Of a stretch of 64,000 nt of DNA, positions 49,797-61,287 are shown in pieces; positions within the stretch are counted from its first letter, which is position 1, and every line of letters starts with the position of its first letter. The position numbers and the translations under genes are program-made. Under the pieces are notes generated by a model that was not told the origin of the DNA, searched no databases, and saw only the letters and a program-made list of their open reading frames with translations. This DNA comes from Nilaparvata lugens (taxonomy: Eukaryota; Arthropoda; Insecta; Hemiptera; Delphacidae): assembly GCF_014356525.2 (NCBI RefSeq), contig NC_052518.1, forward strand, positions 33,874,017 to 33,938,016, written 5' to 3'.

Positions 49797-50662
49797 TATA
49801 TTGGGACCACTCCTCTTTGTATTGATGATAAATGATCTTCCTCTCACAATCAACAGCAAGACTGTGTTGTATGCTGATGACACCACTTTTCTTAATTCTC
49901 ATTCAGATGTACACACTTTACATAACATGACAGCCGATACCTTGGCGGAGGCTTCCAAGTGGTTCACAGCGAATGGCTTTAAACTAAACGAGGATAAAAC
50001 TCAGCTTATGACATTTGGTCTCAGGGACTATACACACAACAATAACAATAGTTTAAAGTTTTTGGGCTTAATGTTTGATTACAGGTTGACCTGGGAACCC
50101 CACATAAATTTCGTTTCTGCTAGGTTATCTAGGGTTATCTATCTGTTAAGGCAGTTGAAGAATCTTGTACCGGAAAAATACCTCAGAAACTCATATTTTG
50201 CTTTTTTCCAAAGCATAATTTCATACGGAATTTTAGTATATGGAAACAGCTGTCACATCAATAAGGTCTTGCTTTTGCAGAAAAAGGCTATTAGAATATT
50301 GACCGGTGCAGGGTATCTAGATCACTGTCGACCTCTTTTCAAAAAAAAAAAAAAAAATATTGACTGTCATAAACCTCTATATATTTCAAGTAATCATGCA
50401 CACTAGAAAGAATCTCCATAGCTTGAATAAAAGATCCAATATTCATGCTTATAACACCAGGAAAAAAGACCTCATTGATATTCCATATCAACGTCTTGTC
50501 ATAAGCATGAAATACTATGACAGCATAGGCTTGAGAATGTACAATAAGTTGCAATTGGATATGAAATGTTGTGAAAATATTGTTATTTTTAAAAAATTAC
50601 TTTTTGAGTGGCTGGTTTTAAGACCTTTCTATTGTTTGACAGAGTTCTTCGATTCTACTTGA
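49797..50662 (+). pseudogene. LINE reverse transcriptase fragment, frameshifted at an A-run
   Basis: ILGPLLFVLMINDLPLTINS, TVLYADDTTFLNSHSDVHTL (catalytic YADD), KLNEDKTQLMTFGLR and IISYGILVYGNSCHINKVLL identify RT from the active site to the C-terminus. At 50341-50357 a run of 17 A interrupts the frame. It resumes as HSLNKRSNIHAYNTRKKDLI in the next frame. Confidence 0.82.
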
Positions 50663-50802
50663 TGTAATTTATTATACTTTGTGACTTTAAACTATTGCTT
50701 TGACTCTATTATTTTGTAATATTGTATTACTATGACTTTGTCAATTACCTATATTGGTCTACGACAATAACATCTATTTATTATTATTTATTATTATTAT
50801 TG
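49797..50802 (+). mobile_element. 5'-truncated LINE with TTATTA-type tail
   Basis: The sequence starts abruptly in the middle of RT and ends in a TATTTATTATTATTTATTAT simple repeat (50770-50801). No target duplication could be fixed. Lies upstream of talin exon 1, opposite direction. Confidence 0.8.
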
Positions 50803-52220
50803 GTAAGTGCGATAGACAACAAAAACTCAAAATAAGAGAGAGTTTGATTGGAGTGCTAGTAATAAGTTGATGAAAGGGTTGCATTAATCCCTTAAATGAA
50901 CGGCAAACAAAAATGACAATACGGGAAAACGACAGTCGATAAACGAAAATCAATAGATGTAAATCTTTCAAAGCTTGGAAGTCTGATTTTTGAGGCGGCA
51001 ACATAAATATGAGCCTATTTATTTCCAGTTAGAGTAGTTATTAGAATTGGAGTAATAGCTAACAGTAATAGATTGTCACATCGTACAATACATCATTTTG
51101 TACTCTTTACTACCTATGTGGTCGCTGATGTGAAAGTACGTGAAAATACCAATTTTTAAAACGCTACTATGTGAAAATACCAATAGTAATGAAATAGTGT
51201 ATTACGGCAAATGAATGTGTAAAAGCCTTGCTATTAGTGAGATTTTCTCATTTTACTGATTCAGGGGGGCCTTCAGGGGGTTCCAAATACTGCGTTTTGA
51301 AATTCATGAGGAGCTCCTAAACAAATCTTGAGGGGGGGTTCCTTTTTTTGTCTGAGTGCTGAATTTGGGGCCAGTTGCATGAAAACTTAATCAAATTCAA
51401 CCGCCGTGAATTAAAGATTTGTCATCTTACCACATGCAAGGGTAAACAATGTGATTTGTAATGAAGGATCTGACGACGATGCGTTGACGACCTTTTACGG
51501 GATTCAAATCCAATTGATAAAATTTATTGAATAGACTACACATCGAATTTTGGAACTTCTTCATAACTGAATAGAACTGATTCTGTTGTCAATTCAACTT
51601 TATTAATATATTTGAGGAACTGCAGTTCCGTGTTGGGAATACCAGCTGTACTGAAGATGTGCTTGTTAGTTTCATTTATTTGTAATATTAGGGCACCAGG
51701 GAAGACCCCCATTATTGACCTTATGAAATAAATTACTGTTATACAACTGATAACGAAACTACAATACTGCAAATGTGATAATAAAGTGAAATTGATTAAA
51801 TAATCAGTGTTTATGAATTAAAATAAATGGGATTTTCGTGTAAGTAACCAACTCTGGAACTGCCGTGGATTAAAACTGTTCAATAAACATAACTATATTG
51901 AAAAATGTACATTTCAATACATTTATATCAATCAATAATACACAATGGCTATTCGGAAATGTCTGCCAACCCTTGTCACAAAAGGTAAGTCTTTCTATGT
52001 AAGCTATTTCTATGTAAAACTGACCCATCACCCCGAAAATATTCAGGAATATTTATTATTAACGTAACAAAACAGTTGTTTTAGACAAGAATGATAGTAA
52101 TGGATTTTAACAGTAGGCTACATTATGACACAGCCCTATCGCGATATTTTCCCATGTTATCTGTATAAGGATTTTTTAATACCCGTGGTAGGAATTACTT
52201 CCCAAATGGTTAAATACGAG
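50803..52220. other. Upstream region: no gene recognised
   Basis: A G-rich patch lies at 51265-51360 (AGGGGGGCC, GAGGGGGGGTTCC). A 78-residue minus-strand frame (51772-51536) has no recognised similarity. Confidence 0.3.
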
Positions 52221-52226
52221 TTAATA

Positions 52227-52230
<4 letters not shown>

Positions 52231-52285
<55 letters not shown>

Positions 52286-52302
52286 GTATTAGTAGTAGTA
52301 TC

Positions 52303-52373
<71 letters not shown>

Positions 52374-52402
52374 GAGGAGGAGGAGGAGGAGGAGGAGGAG
52401 GA
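52231..52402. repeat. (TAG)n followed by (AGG)n microsatellite
   Basis: About 140 bases of TAG units with a few ATT interruptions, changing to AGG units near 52373. Confidence 0.97.
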
Positions 52403-52948
52403 GAATAAATGAAACTTCAATGTGGTTAATTTATTATATTTCGAGTTTGAACTAGTACTAGATACTCTGTTTTACAAATATTAAGTGGGGAGAATTTATT
52501 GTTATATAATAAGTAACCAGTCACGTGTTTATATGGTTGTCATGAGTGAACATGGCAACATACTATTTATTTGTCAGTCTGGTCTTGTTCTAAGATGGCA
52601 TTAAATGGACGTATTAATGAACGTATTTCCTCATATTACGATACAACATAGGCTTTCAATTCAGACTATTTTATGCTATAATTTTCCGTGATAATCAGTT
52701 TTACAAAAATGTTAATTGATTTGATGGGTAATCTTTTTCAAGGTGTTAAAACATATAAAATAGCCTTTTCCTCCACCTACTGTCTAAAGAGCCTACTTTA
52801 CTCCTTGAAACATAATACTAAAGTGTCACTTTTCCGCTCTTGGTAGGAAAAAAAACAGAAAAACTCCCTAGAGTGTAAAAGTAACTCCATTTAAATAACA
52901 TGGGAAGCATCTCTATTTTAAAAACTTACATATGAAATAGGTTAGAAG

Positions 52949-53296
52949 CTTAGACCAGTTATAGAATAGACACGGCCTATTGTATATTCATACTGAAAGT
53001 CGATGAAGCCAACATCTACTGCCATATCTCCAAATCGTGACGTCAGAATCAGATAGAAAACTTTTCTGTAGAGTTTGTTTACATTGTTTTCCATAGCAGA
53101 TTGTGTCTATTTCATCGGGAGCGCAGCTGGAGTTTACCATTTTAATGAATAATAATCTACATCCTTCTGAAATAGACACAATCTGAAAGTTTTCTATCCA
53201 ATGATGACGTCACGAGTCACGATTTGGAAATATGGCAGTAGATGTTGGCTTCAGAGGCTAGACTTCCCAGCGTGTCTATTCTATAACTGGTCTAAG
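52949..53296. mobile_element. Palindromic MITE with 8-bp target duplication
   Basis: Flanked by GTTAGAAG (52941-52948 and 53297-53304). The ends CTTAGACCAGTTATAGAATA and the inverse match. Inside, GCCAACATCTACTGCCATAT and CAGATTGTGTCTATTTCA also occur in inverted pairs, so most of the 348 bp can fold on itself. Eight-base duplications are typical of hAT-like insertion, but the end sequence is not typical hAT. Confidence 0.85.
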
Positions 53297-53499
53297 GTTA
53301 GAAGGTCTAAGCTCAGATGAGGAAGCATATAGAGTAGTCATTAAACCAACTAATTTCAATACCTCAACCAGACATTTGATCAATATGTTTCATGCTAAAA
53401 TTATTACAAACTTCATATCAGTATACTATAGAAATGTATAAATATTTTGACATGACAATGTCTTATAAATTGGTTTGCCGGGTGACACTTCAAGAAACT

Positions 53500-53690
53500 G
53501 TGTTATGTTCCCACGTTATGCGCTCACAATGAGAGCGAGTGAGAGCGTTCGTTTCGGTTCACGGTCGTCTGGAAAGAGCACGAATAGCAGCAGTGGCGAG
53601 CAACGTAGCAGCCGAAGGCATTCACCTGGAGAGAGAGTGAAACGGAGCAGTCAACCTGCGCAGGCGCCGCAAGCAATCTCCTGCGACTAC
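53500..53690. promoter_or_regulatory. CpG-rich block, alternative candidate promoter/5' exon
   Basis: An isolated GC- and CpG-rich stretch in AT-rich surroundings. On the minus strand it carries a donor-like CCAG|GTGAAT at 53626/53625 after a CT-rich run. It could be an alternative talin 5' exon or promoter. A plus-strand open frame (53475-53714, rich in Ser/Arg) lies here but resembles no family I know. Confidence 0.25.
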
Positions 53691-54077
53691 ACCTGCTTAG
53701 GTGAATATAAGTGAATAGGTTATGTTGTAGTAATCACAATAATGCATAATCACATAATCATGCATAAGTGAATAGGTTATGTTAGTAATCACAATGTTGT
53801 GGTTCAGTGCGAGATTCTTTGTATAAATTAATGTTTTCAATATAATTCTTTGTATAAATAAATGTTTTAAATTGTTACTATTATTTCATCCTTCTTCCCA
53901 CTATACGAATGAATATTCACATTAAAATTATTTTACCACTCAAAGTCGTTGTCTGAAAGTAAAACTTTCACCCGTATACCGACTTCACAGGCAACCATGC
54001 AATTTTTTTTTATATTCCATGTTATTCAAAATAACAACCAACGAATATTCCTCATCAACTAATCAAATTTGAAACGG

Positions 54078-54425
54078 GAACTTCATCGTAGTGTTGTAGT
54101 CGAGTCGGCGGCCATTGTTGTTACAACTTTTGCCGACAGATAGCGCTGTCGGCGGTGAACTGTGTGATTACAAGATAGCTGTTTAATTTTTAAGTTATGT
54201 TATAACACATTTTACTGGTCAAGTAAGTTTTTAAAAATTATTTTATTTGCAGTTTTTATAGAAATGTAGGTGGAGGAAAAATGTTGTGTACATCACGAGT
54301 GAAAAATGTTTTGTATCCCTCAGGAAAATTGTTGCCTTGGGCTTCGCCTCGGGCTTCAAACTTTTCCCTCAGCGAAAAAAAACAGTACTTTCCACTCTAG
54401 ATATACAAATAACTATTTCAAGGAA
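54078..54425. repeat. Possible dispersed repeat, distant relative of 44122-44663
   Basis: Ends ATACAAATAACTATTTC, like the CACAAATAACTATT end of 44122-44663, and contains GGGCTTCGCCTCGGGCTTC. Also GCCGACAGATAGCGCTGTCG, a near palindrome (about 54134-54153). Borders uncertain. Confidence 0.35.
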
Positions 54426-54784
54426 TAAAAATGCAAATACAAGAAGTGGTGTTAGAAGAAGCATTCTTCTGCTAGTGTGTAATCGGAAAAATTGAGAATA
54501 TTTGTAGGTGAACGCGCGATCCTTAATAATGATCGCATACTGTGATCAATGAACTACATTGTCATCGTACAATCCGGAATCCGGCATCGCTTGTGGGTCA
54601 GAGTCCAGCTCACAGGTCACTGTGCTCTGCTCTCAGTTTCATGTTGCTCTTACAATAAACAAGTACAAAACTCGATTAAATGCAAAACTCAACTGAAAGC
54701 ACACCAATTACAGTTCCAAGACAAGCACAGAGAGAACTACTGAACAAATGTAATCCGAATCATAAATGTATTGCAGATACCATA

Positions 54785-54786
<2 letters not shown>

Positions 54787-54816
<30 letters not shown>
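54787..54816. repeat. (AC)n microsatellite
   Basis: About 14 CA units followed by a short imperfect extension. Confidence 0.95.
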
Positions 54817-54819
<3 letters not shown>

Positions 54820-54999
54820 ACACACACGCATCCGTGATCAATCTGAGATGTGTGTAGAGCGCATGCGCTGTGCAGAGCATGACAATATAGCTTTCAGATG
54901 ATCTGCACAAAACGGGTTGACTGGTTGACTTGTCAGATTCGCATTCAAATTGGCACCATTGGTTGAATGGGGAAAATTTATATTATCTGTGAGGAATGC

Positions 55000-57588
55000 T
55001 GGCTGTTTGAAATGTATCTCACTATAGAATGTGATAGGCTATGCCACTCTAATGATTAAAATTTTAAAATGCAATTACTGCATTACGCAGTGGCATCTGC
55101 CATGAATCAAATTAGACCGCGGATTTCGATTGAGTAATAACGGAAATTTGGTTGAAAAGCATTGTATATAAAAGCTAGTCCAGAGGAAGAATGAATATTA
55201 TAAATAATTATAATACTTTTTATTATTATTATATTTAATTATAATTATTAATTGATTTCGCACTTTACTTTGTTGGTAATACAGTGTCGTAACTCTGGAT
55301 GCATTCATTTTTCAATATCTATCGTATAGACTGCATAGATTGTATCAAATGGATACAGCTTTTATTAAAATTGTATTAAGAATAAATTTCAAATTTTGAA
55401 ATTGAAATACGAGTAGCAAACACGAATGAGGTAGAATTGAATTGCTGTCGCCTAGGAGGGCGAAGTTAAGGCGTAGCCGGCCCTCTCCTCAATCAAGCCT
55501 CAGCCCCTGATGTTATGAGAGTTAGGCTGAAAATAATTTGAAGTTTCAATCAAAAAAATAAAAAGTAAAATGAGATAAATTTACTTATGGTAAATAGGGT
55601 GTTACCCATCAAAGGTAAAATCTTTGGGGTGAGTCATTAAAGAATAATTATTATTGTTAGCTGCAAATGAATTCATGATATTTTGAGAGTTCAAGGTATT
55701 GTTTATTGAATTACATATTTTATTTTCAGAACAACATTTTTAGAGTGATTTATTCCAGTTTTCAATAATAACTCTGAATAATTTAAAAGGTCTTATATTT
55801 AAATGAAAAATGAAATATATTAACCCATATTTAATTATTGATATTCAGTGGAATCAAGTTATTCCATGGAAAATATTTTGGAGAATGAATCCTCTAAATT
55901 TGATGACTTTAATTGCAACCAATTCTGAAATTACTCATTTCAAAGATATCAACTTCAGGCGCTAATAATTCAAAAGGTTTTTCAGAAATTTATTTTATTT
56001 TGGTAACTTGATAGTATCCAAATCGAAAAATCTTGGAAATGTCAACAATAAAAAGTTTTAAAAGCCAGGTTCACAGACTTAAATTGGCAAATAAAATTCG
56101 AATATAATACCATAAATCATATTATTGAGATTTTTTCATAGAGTAGCTTAATTATAAAATCAGTTAAATATTTAATGAACAACATAGTTTTTAGAAATAA
56201 GAATAGGAAAGAAGTATATTACAATGAAAATATTAAGATTGAATAGCTTGTCAGAGTTAGGTACAATATTATCCATTATTACATTTACTTACTTTGTAAA
56301 TAACATTTAATACTTATGATCATAATAAAAAATGTTATTTTTTATCTTCTCACATTGAACTTGACAAACAGTACTAATATCAAATTCAATTGAAAGAAAA
56401 ATATTAGAGACATAAATATTCAAAAAATGTATGTTATAAACGTTGAATATTATGAAGAATTAATTTTAATACTATGGAAAGCAGAAAGTTGATAGAAGAG
56501 ATTTGGATAGTCAAAGTATCTGAAGAAGGATAGGAAAGGAATTAAATTGAAAGCAGCAAGTAAATAAAGGAATACATTTAGATCTGTGACATCTGGAAAA
56601 ATGGTAAAATAATAATATTAATATAGGAAATATTAAATACAACAATAATATTACTATAAGATTAAGCTGTAGAACAATCAGCTCAATGAAATTCGGCTTT
56701 ACCTCTAAATCAATGAAATCCTTCCCAAAATAAATTTTCAAACAATAGCATGATAAATTAATAAATATTGAATACAAATAGTTACGAATAATAAACTACA
56801 AATATTTTTCAAACAACCAAATTGTTATGAGAAAAATTTTCTCGAAGCTACACTTGAATGAAATCAATTTTACACTATAATAAAATCGTTGAGCTACAAA
56901 TTTTGAAAAAAGCTCCTTCTTACATACTTCACAGGAAGCAAAAAAACTGCATGAGAAACCCATTTATCATCAAGTAGATAAAGCGAAGGGATAAAATATA
57001 ACTGGATTACTTTAATAAAATATTACAACTACAATAACTATAATTTATAGAACAGCAAATATAAAATTAGGTACGATTGTATGTAAGAGTAGATAAGTTC
57101 GACATACACCAAGTCCCAAGTCCCAAGTGTTGTTATTGGATGTTGTGAAAAATAGCTAGATGAAGGAAGACAGTAAAGTACTGTAAAATCCTAATATATA
57201 ACTAATAGCTTTATTTCTATGTGAAAATCAATAACATTGATAATTAATTCCTGAATATCAGAAATGATCAGAAGTTATTCAGTTTTAAGAGTAATGCCTG
57301 AATTTTAAAGATGAATGCAAGATAAAGTTAGGATAAGATAAGATTACACTATAATAACTAAATTTTTATGTTGAAGATATTTTAGTATTCCATAGTTTAT
57401 TGAAAAAATTCCTGAATGCTAGCACTATATTTGATAAATTTGAAGACAGCCGATATCAAATTGAATCTTTTATAAATGTGAATGAATTCGAAATATACTT
57501 ATTGTTCGTATAATTCAGTGATGGGTTAGAAAATATTGAAGAACTCAACTAAAGTATTTTAGAACAATAAATGAGTAAAGCAGAGTGA
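55000..57588. other. Upstream region: no feature seen
   Basis: AT-rich. A GC-richer patch at 55445-55505 (GGAGGGCGAAGTTAAGGCGT) looks like a repeat fragment. No gene recognised. Confidence 0.4.
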
Positions 57589-57594
57589 GCTTAC

Positions 57595-57667
57595 ATGTGC
57601 GAGCCAGGTAGTAGAGTGAAGTGCATGTTGGCGTTGGCGTTGGCCTCAGGGCCTCGAGCAAGCAACT
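57595..57667 (-). promoter_or_regulatory. Candidate talin transcription start and 5' non-coding exon
   Basis: On the minus strand an arthropod-type initiator TCAGTT (57669-57664) starts a GC-rich 73-base stretch that ends at a strong donor (CAT|GTAAGC, 57594-57589). About 65 bases upstream is CGCGCATGCG (57729-57738), similar to an NRF-1/Ewg site, within a CpG-rich, pyrimidine-rich block to about 57860. No TATA box is seen. Talin exon 1 begins with an acceptor and needs such an upstream exon, which makes this the best candidate within 10 kb. It contains one short upstream ATG. Linkage to talin is inference. Confidence 0.4.
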
Positions 57668-58272
57668 GACACATTCAAAACAGGACACGTATTTTAATTG
57701 TAGGGGAGAACGGCGCATCTCAAAATGTCGCGCATGCGTATTGAGAAACCGATTTCGATGCCGACGACGCGTTTTGAGTGAGTGGGAGAAAGAGAGAAGG
57801 GTGAGAGGGCAGGGTGAGAGTCATTGAGAGGGAGAGCGAAGCCCAACCACTACAGGCCCAGTGACAATTGTCCAAAATCCAAATTATTGTCTTCCAAAAG
57901 CCAATTGTCATGCCAATACCAAACTTCCTACACCACTCCGATCAGTTTCGATCGAGTGGTCATGCCAAATAATACAAACACCACATTTCTAAAAAAAATA
58001 ATGAAAACAAGTTATTTACAAAATCAATATTTTTATATAATGTCAGAATAACTACAACGTGTAATACTCATCTCCCATTATCCAGCATTTACTTTCTCTG
58101 GTGTACTGGACAGCCAACTACTGTATAATATTTTCTAGTATCTATCACAGAAATTGAGATTCTATTCTATGGTATCTATAGACTTGGGCGTTCATCCACT
58201 CAAGGGATGAACAACAAATTTAAGTGTGTTTCACACCATGAAATTAACAATGAATTGAAACTTTGAACTTAC

Positions 58273-58358
58273 TGCTCAACATGTTAGCAGTCTTGTAAAA
58301 CTGGGACACCTGACTGAAGTATGTGCACACACTTGACAAGGATAGATCAACGAGTACA
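58273..58358 (-). CDS. Candidate small exon of an unrecognised gene
   Basis: Between acceptor CTATTTTAG and donor GTAAGT one frame is open: VLVDLSLSSVCTYFSQVSQF then YKTANMLS (28 codons), preceded by one base completing a codon and followed by one base (phase 1). The other two frames have stops. I do not recognise the protein. The boundary phases equal those of the candidate at 61223-61287 and the C-terminal ends are similar, which suggests alternative exons of one gene. No partner exon was found, so this could be chance. Confidence 0.25.
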
Positions 58359-61222
58359 CTAAAATAGAGCTTGATTAGTATGTAATAATTATTATATCCA
58401 TCACTGTCAAATGTTTTTGGTTACAATGCTTCAAATGAAACGTTTCCCAAATTTTCACAGAAGTATGTAGGTCTTTGACCCTTACAATACTGGAGAATGA
58501 AATAGACTAATAGAAATGTTTTTTATTTAAGGGCGGTTAATACAGCTTAGCAGTGAATACTTAGCAGTGATTCGAGATTACTTATTGCCACATACATTCA
58601 TCATAGCTGCATGACAAAGTTTAGAATGATGAGAGACTGGATCCTGTGTTAATAATATTGATTAGGACTTGCCTGAAAATACTGTTACGTTGAGTATTGT
58701 GTTTGCATTGGGTTTGGGAAGGTTCTGATCGTACAGAGATCAAAACCTGATTCAACCACTGTAGCATACCGCTCTTTCTGCATCAGCGATTTACCGAAAC
58801 GGTAGGATGGCAAGGTTTATAAAAGTTGAAAAAAGATTAAAATATCGAAAAAAATATTGGATGAAAGAGTGGAGACATTTTTGTATATTTTCTGACGAAG
58901 TTTGGGGGAGTTCCCTCTTGCAATCCTAATCGCCTCAACCAATATTCAGACCGCTGAGCCCCTAGCCCCCCTAATACTATCCCATTCCATTCACGCCCCA
59001 GGCTTATAAGCTTACTTGCTCAACCACTTTCATAACTCTCACTTAGTTTTGGTTAATCAATTTTCTCTACAACGAAAATAGAAAAACATTCTACATTTTT
59101 TTGCGATGAATTATTTTTCCTCTCCAAACAAGATCGATATTGGACTGGAATCGTAAAGGAATGAAACCTACTTGAATGATACTGAGGACAACTTGAATAA
59201 TATGCCTATAAAAATATTCATAATAGTACTTGGCAAAGCACAAAGAAAACCCTCAAATACAATTATTGCTCATAGAATTTCAGTAATATATTTCAGAATT
59301 CCAGAATACATTACTTATCTTTTTCAAAATCCTTTTCGATAAAAACGTTTCTACACTGATCATTTTGATAGGCAGTTCACAAAATTTACGTAAATGACAC
59401 AGTAAATAATATTTTCTGTATGATTTAAAACATCTATTGTAATTTGGACATTCGATTTTGTGATGCTTTCAAGTTTTTCGAATTCATCTGTCAATAGTTT
59501 TAGTTTTACTTTACATCTTGTGAGATCGGACTCCCATGAATAAATTAATGTTTAACGAAATGGAATATATATTATATCAATTGTATACAATTATTGCCAA
59601 TCATTAAATTATCACCATAAAACTATTATTGATGATCCGAAATCTTTGGTAATTCCACATATTATTAATGCATAAAAGTCTGATTATCGACTTTACTATA
59701 ATTTATGAGATAAGCTGTTATGGTAGGAAGCTTCGTTTTTAATAACAGTGATGTGATGAATAGATAGTCGAATTAATGAATATTTGTGAAATCGGAATAT
59801 TTCCGGAGTGATACGTCAATTTAATGTCAGCTCTGTACTGAATTTTGAGTTTTGAAGTTAGTTTTTGCTTCTAGTTCTGATCTCAACTTTTCAATTACTT
59901 ATATTTGGTTCCAGTAGAGAGGGACACATACTGAAACTTTATGAGAGATAGTGAAAATTCTTCTAGTAAGCGAGCATTTATCCCGGACAAGAAATCGAAA
60001 AGTTATCTCGGGATAAATTGAATCACGCCTGACGAGAGTAGCAAGATGCTAATGGCACCCCCCCCCCTCCAGTAGACTGGCACAGGGAACAGGAAACAGC
60101 TTTGTCACTTTGTTAGAGAGTTCAAAAGCACAAGCTCGTCGCACAATACCGCTCAGAGTAAAATATGGTATCGAGCGTTCAAGTTAATTCGTTTTAGAGT
60201 AAATATTTGCACAGGACAAATATACCGCCCTCAATACTAGCCAGCTTGCCAAAGCAAAAACATGCTCGATCAAAAACAACCCCCTTTCCCCCAACCCGGC
60301 CACGCCGCCTACGCCGATCGACCAAAAGCAACAAACGAGGCTGGAATAATAATTGCACACTAATTGAAAGCGGAATCTTCTCCCGATTGCGTCTCACTTT
60401 ACAAACTTGATTGGTTATTAGAAAAAATCTCCAGAGATTTATTGGGGCATCTTCGAACACTACAAAGTGTTATTCCAATTATTTGCCAAGATTTATTGGT
60501 CTTGCTCCTATAAAATACCAGACACCAATAGAAAATCGTTCTCTGTTGTAGTGAAGGTGATGTGGTGGTAGATACCCATATTTAAATGTACTTTTTTGCA
60601 ACATTTCAACTCGTAAAAATGATCAGACATCTTTGTTAAGAATGAAGACGAGATTGGAATGGGGAGAAACTTTTTTAGTATTGAAGAGTTGTTCCAATTA
60701 TTTACCAAAAAGTGATTGGGTCACATTTAGAATTTTTTTAGTGATCAGACATATCGAGAGATTTTTTCTTAAAGATCGAGAGAATAATAAGCTTCTTAGA
60801 TTTTTCGCAAATAATAGTACAGATCAATTATCATAATAATAATAATATCGAGTGACCTGGCTGGCTCAGGTCTGGTGTCAGAGTTTTCAGGTCACAACTG
60901 ATCAATTTCAGGGCCTCTGACATGACCTAACGACTGCTTTTTAGAAAAGCACCACATCATTTCATCTTAGATTCTTCGCAACTGATAGATTAGTTCAATC
61001 AATTGGAAAGGCGTAATGACACTCAAATCTATTACTTGACTACTTTCATTGCTCATTATTCAATTACTGCACTTGATAACTTTTCACTCTCACAAATTGA
61101 ATGTTGATTAGTGTAGAAATACAATCAAACGAAGCAACCTAGATATATCTATTGAGTTTCAGGAAATTATTCACCCTGAATGGATGAAATTTAATTTTTT
61201 TCCATAACACAATGTAACTTAC
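58359..61222. other. Between candidate small exons: no feature recognised
   Basis: Contains a C-run (60057-60068) and a CpG-richer patch at 60280-60345. No recognised gene or repeat. Confidence 0.35.
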
Positions 61223-61287
61223 TCATCATGTCCGATACTTTCTCAAAGTAATTCTGTACACAGTACAGCATAACTCTAGGAAGAAAC
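61223..61287 (-). CDS. Candidate small exon of an unrecognised gene
   Basis: Acceptor TTACCCAG and donor GTAAGT enclose one open frame, FLPRVMLYCVQNYFEKVSDM then M (21 codons), with one base before and one after, the same phases as 58273-58358. An internal AG (acceptor CTTCCTAG) would give a 53-base version in the same frame. The function is unknown. The peptide ends KVSDMM, compared with KTANML in the other candidate. Confidence 0.25.

Noticed and set aside
53475..53714. 79-residue Ser/Arg-rich frame in a CpG-rich block
   Set aside because: Composition follows base content; no recognisable domain. Better read as a possible promoter or 5' exon on the other strand.
57621..58051. Plus-strand frames around the CpG-rich block at 57.7 kb
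   Set aside because: Short, overlapping frames on both strands with composition-driven residues. No start context or similarity.
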